From Thiomicrorhabdus sp. zzn3 (GTDB lineage: Bacteria; Pseudomonadota; Gammaproteobacteria; Thiomicrospirales; Thiomicrospiraceae): a stretch of 64,000 nucleotides of DNA. Positions within the stretch are counted from its first letter, which is position 1; every line of letters begins with the position of its first letter. Shown piece after piece: positions 60,632 through 64,000 of the stretch. The stretch spans positions 186,001 to 250,000 of the forward strand of contig NZ_JARUQS010000001.1 of the NCBI RefSeq assembly GCF_029767755.1. Reading direction: 5' to 3'. Under the pieces are notes generated by a model. It saw only the letters and a program-made list of their open reading frames with translations. It was not told the origin of the DNA and did no database searches. A program made the position numbers and the translations under genes.

Positions 60632-61180
60632 ATGCATTATTCGTCTAGAATGCCGGGCAGTGTAATGCCGGGTGCAGGCGCTTATCCAAGAGTACCCCAA
60701 GCACAAACATCTGTCGCCAACAGCCAGATTTTAGGGTATTTAGGTCGAGCCTTAAGCCTGGAGTTTTCTGCAGGCCAGCATTATCTCGCACAAGCTTCGC
60801 TGGCAAAATTTCGCCAAGAAACATCTTATGCCGAAGGTTTCATTACTTTGGCAAACGAAGAATTTCAGCACGCGAATTTAATTACAGATCGTATGGTCGC
60901 TCAGGGGGCTTTGCCCGCAGGAAGCGTATTGCGTCCTGCCAGTACGGCCAACAATATTGCAGAAGCTTTGAGAACTTGTGAAGAGCGCGAAATCGCTCTG
61001 ATTCAACTGTATTCAGAAGCGGTTCAATATTGCGCCAATTTTGGTGCCCAGGAAGACCATGCACTGTTTAGTCGACTGTTGGAAGAAGAACAGTCTCAGC
61101 TAATGAGAGTGCAGGCTTGGTTGGATGATTATTTCCGACTGATGTCACAGGCGCATCAGCCCAATAGGAGCTTTGTATGA
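60632..61180 (+). CDS. Carboxysome-associated ferritin-like protein
   Basis: 182 residues. After a 30-residue flexible N-terminus comes a four-helix ferritin-like domain with LEFSAGQHYLAQAS, ANEEFQHANLI (ExxH), CEEREIALIQLY and LLEEEQSQLMRV. The carboxylate/histidine pattern suggests a di-metal site. A bacterioferritin-like gene is a regular member of alpha-carboxysome loci, but its role is not established. The TGA overlaps the next ATG (ATGA). Confidence 0.88.
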   Translation: MHYSSRMPGSVMPGAGAYPRVPQAQTSVANSQILGYLGRALSLEFSAGQHYLAQASLAKFRQETSYAEGFITLANEEFQHANLITDRMVAQGALPAGSVLRPASTANNIAEALRTCEEREIALIQLYSEAVQYCANFGAQEDHALFSRLLEEEQSQLMRVQAWLDDYFRLMSQAHQPNRSFV

Positions 61181-61452
61181 ACAAGCGATGGAAACTGAAA
61201 GAGAAACCTGCAAGTATGGAAGCCCGTTTCGAGTTTGACGACTTTGAAACGTTGAGAGCCTTTTTGGATGAGATGGCAGAACAGGCGGAATCCTTGGATC
61301 ATCACCCCAATATCAGCTTTGGTCGAAATCACGCCTCAGTGATTATCTATGCCAAAACCGAAGCCTTGGGTGAGACCGATTTTGCGCTCGCAACAGGGAT
61401 TGATGACGGTTTCCAACGCGTGACCAATCATTCTCAAGGAGAAGTAGCATGA
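61177..61452 (+). CDS. Alpha-carboxysome RuBisCO assembly factor (acRAF, PCD-like)
   Basis: 91 residues, pterin-4a-carbinolamine dehydratase fold: ARFEFDDFETLRAFLDEMAEQAESLDHHPNISFGRNHASVIIYA. The HHP motif is kept in DHHPNI, but in this operon position the protein is the RuBisCO chaperone acRAF rather than a pterin enzyme. It helps CbbL dimers assemble. Coupled by ATGA overlaps to genes on both sides. Confidence 0.88.
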   Translation: MNKRWKLKEKPASMEARFEFDDFETLRAFLDEMAEQAESLDHHPNISFGRNHASVIIYAKTEALGETDFALATGIDDGFQRVTNHSQGEVA

Positions 61453-61691
61453 CGACTTCACAGGATTCGAGTAAGGCAACGACGGCAAGCGCTAATAAGT
61501 CGCCTTCAACAACGCAAAAAAAATCGTCGACTCGAGCAGTGGCGACAGCCGCGAGTAGTACGAAAAAAACAACGGCCAATAAAGCAATTGAGCAGTCAGC
61601 AAACGGTTCTTCTAAAAAAGAAACGGGTGCATCCGAACATATTGCTGATCAGGTTAAAGCCTTTCCTAGCCGAAGAGTTTGGCCTGATTAG
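61449..61691 (+). CDS. Short low-complexity protein, McdB-like candidate
   Basis: 80 residues, rich in Ser, Thr, Ala and Lys, disordered, ending ADQVKAFPSRRVWPD. Alpha-type McdB proteins, which link carboxysomes to the ParA-like positioning ATPase McdA, are small and disordered with a conserved C-terminal segment containing an invariant Trp; this end fits that description. It is shorter than known examples (about 150 in Halothiobacillus), and no ParA/McdA gene lies beside it. Coupled by ATGA to the acRAF gene. The assignment is tentative. Confidence 0.5.
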   Translation: MTTSQDSSKATTASANKSPSTTQKKSSTRAVATAASSTKKTTANKAIEQSANGSSKKETGASEHIADQVKAFPSRRVWPD

Positions 61692-62034
61692 TCGTATTGC
61701 GCCTGCTGCAGGCGTTTAACCGGAAGTCTTAGCCGATTGGGCAGTGCCGGTTCTGCCCATTTTACCTTCCCTAAGCCTCTTTTCATTCTGTCAGAATGCA
61801 GTCTGTTTTTATGTATACGAATCCATTGACTAAAGTCTATAGCATGAAGAGAAAACTCCAATTTCTCAAAATGACACGAATTCCCTAACATGGTGATTAA
61901 TGTATGAACGGATGTGTATGACTGCACAAAAGTCATTCGATCGTTTGAGATAGCAGGATGTACGATTTTTTAGGCGCACTCGACTGTTTGATTCGAGATT
62001 ATGCAATGCGGCAACTGTTAAAGGGAGATGTGTC
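61692..62034 (+). promoter_or_regulatory. Gap between the two carboxysome gene blocks
   Basis: 343 bases with no gene. TGGGCAG (61738-61744) pairs with CTGCCCA (61753-61759) and is followed by TTTT, a possible operon terminator. Further on, ATGACT/AGTCAT (61918-61936) and CTCGA/TCGAG (61979-61997) are small inverted repeats that could be regulator sites for the next block. AGGGAGA precedes the start at 62035. No clear sigma-70 promoter is seen. Confidence 0.45.
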
Positions 62035-62421
62035 ATGCAATGGTGTGAAGAAGAATATGAAACAGAAACGTGGAGTTTAAGCACACAAACGCCGCAAAAT
62101 AAACGCGGAGAGGGTGCAAAGCTATCTCAGGTTGGCGTGGAGGCCGGCAACAAGCTGCTGCAGATTATTCCACCGGACGTTTTGGAACAAGACATGATTG
62201 AAATCATGCAGATTCACGGTGTCGAGGATTATACCCTCTACGATGCCAGGAAATCCGCTCACGGCGATTCTGCATTGGCTGGGAATAATATTATGTTTAT
62301 GGCTGAGGTGGATAGAAGTACGCTGGTGCTTCTTCTGGATGAGCTGAATCAATATATTCAAAAAGGTCATGATCTGATGGTGTTTTCTTCCGATGTGGAA
62401 GTCATGACGCGTTGTAATTAA
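62035..62421 (+). CDS. PII-like signalling protein of the carboxysome locus
   Basis: 128 residues. After a 35-residue N-terminal extension the sequence follows the ferredoxin-like PII plan: GNKLLQIIPPDVLEQDMIEIMQIHGVEDYTLYDARKS, a glycine-rich turn, NIMFMAEVDRSTLVLLLDELNQYI, and LMVFSSDVEVM. The T-loop is short and lacks the uridylylated Tyr motif of GlnB. PII-like proteins linked to carboxysomes (CPII) bind adenine nucleotides and bicarbonate; this is a plausible relative. Assignment is by pattern, not by alignment. Confidence 0.65.
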   Translation: MQWCEEEYETETWSLSTQTPQNKRGEGAKLSQVGVEAGNKLLQIIPPDVLEQDMIEIMQIHGVEDYTLYDARKSAHGDSALAGNNIMFMAEVDRSTLVLLLDELNQYIQKGHDLMVFSSDVEVMTRCN

Positions 62422-62428
62422 GAGTTAA

Positions 62429-63040
62429 ATGATGATGTCTCCAATTATTTTGGCTACAGCCAATCCGCATAAAGTCGCTGAGCTTGCACCACTTCTGGCT
62501 CGGGCCGGCTTTGCTTGCAAGCCGCAAACCGATTTTTTTGCGGAAGAAGCGGTAGAGGACGGTTTAAGCTTTGTGGAAAACGCCATTAAGAAAGCGCGTT
62601 TCGCTAGTGAAAGAACAGGCCTGCCCGCTTTGGCGGATGATTCGGGACTAGAGGTTGAGGCTTTGGGAGGCTTGCCCGGCATTTACTCCGCCAGATACAC
62701 GGGGTCAACGGAAAACAGTGATGAGCGCAACTTGTCAAAGTTGTTGGATGATATGACACTGCTGCCTTACCCGCAGAGAAAAGCGCGTTATTCCTGCGCA
62801 GTTGTTTATGTTAAGCATGCACAGGACCCGATGCCGTTGATAGGCGTGGGGCACTGGTATGGAGAGATTTTAATGAAACCACGCACCGGCTACGGAATTG
62901 GCTATGATGATGTTATGTGGATTCCGGCATTGCTCAAATCGGTGTCGGAAATTCCGCTGGAAATAAAAAACCAAATCAGTCATCGGGCTCAGGCGGTTCA
63001 ATCCGTCGTTAATCAGCTTAGAGGGGAAGTGGCTCCATGA
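62429..63040 (+). CDS. Ham1/RdgB-family NTP pyrophosphatase-like protein
   Basis: 203 residues. [14 protein letters not shown] holds the substrate-binding Asn/Lys, [16 protein letters not shown] the Glu, and [17 protein letters not shown] the catalytic Asp region, all as in RdgB. The later canonical GFGYDPxF motif is changed to [11 protein letters not shown], and SRF before GEI is HWY, so specificity may differ from standard ITP/XTP removal. It lies between carboxysome genes and overlaps csoS1D by four bases, so a role tied to CO2 fixation, such as clearing an inhibitory phosphate compound, is possible but unproven. Confidence 0.85.
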   Translation: MMMSPIILATANPHKVAELAPLLARAGFACKPQTDFFAEEAVEDGLSFVENAIKKARFASERTGLPALADDSGLEVEALGGLPGIYSARYTGSTENSDERNLSKLLDDMTLLPYPQRKARYSCAVVYVKHAQDPMPLIGVGHWYGEILMKPRTGYGIGYDDVMWIPALLKSVSEIPLEIKNQISHRAQAVQSVVNQLRGEVAP

Positions 63041-63660
63041 TTGAATTGCGTACTTATGTGTTTCTGGACTCGCTGCAGCCGCAACTGGCGTCTTATATGG
63101 GCACGGCCTCTATGGGGTTTTTACCTGTGCCTGGCGACTCTTGTCTGTGGATAGAGGTGGCTCCGGGTATGGCCGTTCATCGTTTATCCGATGTGGCTTT
63201 AAAAGCGTCGAATGTTAGATTGGGGCAGCAAATCGTTGAGCGGGCATACGGTTCAATGGTGATTCACCACCGAGATCAGAGTGATGTGCTGGAGGCGGGG
63301 GAAAGTATTTTACGACATCTTAATACGCACGAATATGATCGCCAGCAATGCGTTGTGATGTGGAGTGAAATCATTCGCGGAGTCACGCCGGATCATGCCA
63401 CGTTGATTAACCGGGATAATCGAAAAGGTTCAATGATTCTGCCGGGCCAAAGCATGTTTATTATGGAAACGGAACCGGCCGGCTATATCGTCTATGCGGC
63501 AAATGAAGCCGAGAAGGCCGCCAATGTCACCTTGGTGGAGGCGCGCGCTGTTGGGGCCTACGGTCGTTTATTGATGTGCGGTAAAGAGTCGGATATTAAT
63601 GAAGCGGCCAGGGCGGCAAACGAAGCGCTGGAGCGTCTTACTTGTCGTCCATCAACATAA
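63037..63660 (+). CDS. csoS1D: Carboxysome tandem-BMC shell protein CsoS1D
   Basis: 207 residues with two fused BMC domains. The first is [32 protein letters not shown] with [24 protein letters not shown]; the second, from about residue 115, includes [34 protein letters not shown]. CsoS1D trimers stack and have a large gated pore thought to pass RuBP and products. Coupled to the Ham1-like gene by an ATGA overlap. Confidence 0.93.
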   Translation: MIELRTYVFLDSLQPQLASYMGTASMGFLPVPGDSCLWIEVAPGMAVHRLSDVALKASNVRLGQQIVERAYGSMVIHHRDQSDVLEAGESILRHLNTHEYDRQQCVVMWSEIIRGVTPDHATLINRDNRKGSMILPGQSMFIMETEPAGYIVYAANEAEKAANVTLVEARAVGAYGRLLMCGKESDINEAARAANEALERLTCRPST

Positions 63661-63743
63661 TTTTGATATTTGTCAAATATTTGTATAGAAAGTGAATTAT
63701 TCTGTACAAGTTGCAATTTAACTTAATGAATAAAGACTTTGTT

Positions 63744-64000
63744 ATGAGTGATCAACCAATTCAACAACCAAAAAATTTTTTGATACGCCATGCCTCGTTG
63801 CGGCAGATTCAGGTGTTTGAATCGGTTGCACGTAATCTTAGCTTTACTAAAGCCGCTGAAGAACTTCACTTAACTCAGCCAACAGTGTCTTCACAGGTTA
63901 AAAGTTTAGCCGAAGCGATAGGGATTCCCCTGTATGAGCAGGTCGGCAGAAAAATTTATCTCACTGAAGTGGGTGAGGAAGTGGCCTGTAGCTGTCGAGA
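63744..64000 (+). CDS. cbbR: LysR-type regulator, probably CbbR (N-terminal part, cut by window end)
   Basis: The frame is open to the end of the window. The helix-turn-helix is clear: ASLRQIQVFESVARNLSFTKAAEELHLTQPTVSSQVKSLAEAIG followed by LYEQVGRKIYLTEVG. This wording is typical of CbbR, the LysR activator of Calvin-cycle genes, and the position next to the carboxysome locus supports it. It reads in the same direction as the cso genes. Start is ATG 63744 or the in-frame ATG 63726. Confidence 0.8.
   Translation, partial: MSDQPIQQPKNFLIRHASLRQIQVFESVARNLSFTKAAEELHLTQPTVSSQVKSLAEAIGIPLYEQVGRKIYLTEVGEEVACSCR

Noticed and set aside
1-64000. CRISPR array, rRNA genes or prophage structural genes
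   Set aside because: No regularly spaced direct repeats of CRISPR type, no rRNA-like sequence and no capsid, tail or terminase motifs were seen.

Overview
The window looks like chromosome of a sulfur-oxidising, carbon-fixing gammaproteobacterium of the Thiomicrospira / Hydrogenovibrio / Thiomicrorhabdus group. The main evidence is a complete-looking alpha-carboxysome locus with form IA RuBisCO at the right end. A delta-class carbonic anhydrase lipoprotein, many signalling proteins (MCP, HDOD, GGDEF), class Ia ribonucleotide reductase and a SqrR/BigR-like regulator fit the same picture. Assignments rest on motifs and family knowledge; no database search was run.

1-19 kb: 3' end of rpoD, a CAU-anticodon tRNA (probably Ile2), an MCP with a PAS domain, an HDOD protein coupled to a membrane protein, a SprA-like metalloprotease-type protein, an ArsR-family regulator with two cysteines spaced as in persulfide sensors, the S41 protease CtpA, a DJ-1/PfpI protein, a fused 5-oxoprolinase, a YihY/BrkB membrane protein with a FecCD/HmuV-type ABC transporter, and a head-to-head pair of a Pat-type lysine acetyltransferase and a histone-deacetylase-like enzyme.

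19-25.5 kb: a six-gene, minus-strand, partly overlapping cluster (histidine phosphatase, metallophosphoesterase, amphi-Trp protein, APH-like kinase, ATP-grasp, HprK-related kinase B). It looks like a poorly understood kinase/ATP-grasp system.

25.6-45.4 kb: mostly housekeeping. nrdB and nrdA lie about 11 kb apart. Between and around them are uup, delta-CA, a spermidine-synthase-like protein, a thioredoxin-like protein, tpm, yrfG, nudE-cysQ, a second HDOD protein, a P1B-5 metal ATPase with a C-terminal hemerythrin domain, a CobW GTPase, a diguanylate cyclase, a duplicated-domain lipoprotein, a ModE-like regulator and a TorF-like porin.

45.4-52.8 kb: an AT-rich integrative element in the 3' end of tRNA-Met(CAU), bounded by 47-bp near-identical att repeats with arrays of an ATGAGTAG motif just inside both ends. 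It carries a tyrosine recombinase, a helicase-like gene broken by a one-base frameshift, a DarT/DarG toxin-antitoxin pair, and an HslV/proteasome-like Ntn-hydrolase preceded by a 16-codon leader ORF.

53.6-64 kb: cbbL-cbbS-csoS2-csoSCA-csoS4A-csoS4B, three nearly identical csoS1 genes, ferritin-like, acRAF-like and a short McdB-like protein. After a gap come a PII-like protein, a Ham1-like NTPase, csoS1D and the start of a LysR regulator (probably cbbR). Together these build the shell, cargo, carbonic anhydrase and assembly factors of a CO2-fixing compartment.

The whole window except 43.7-59.0 kb is sprinkled with the palindrome CAGGCCTG (22 copies by eye, about one expected). It lies in genes, between convergent genes and in at least one terminator.
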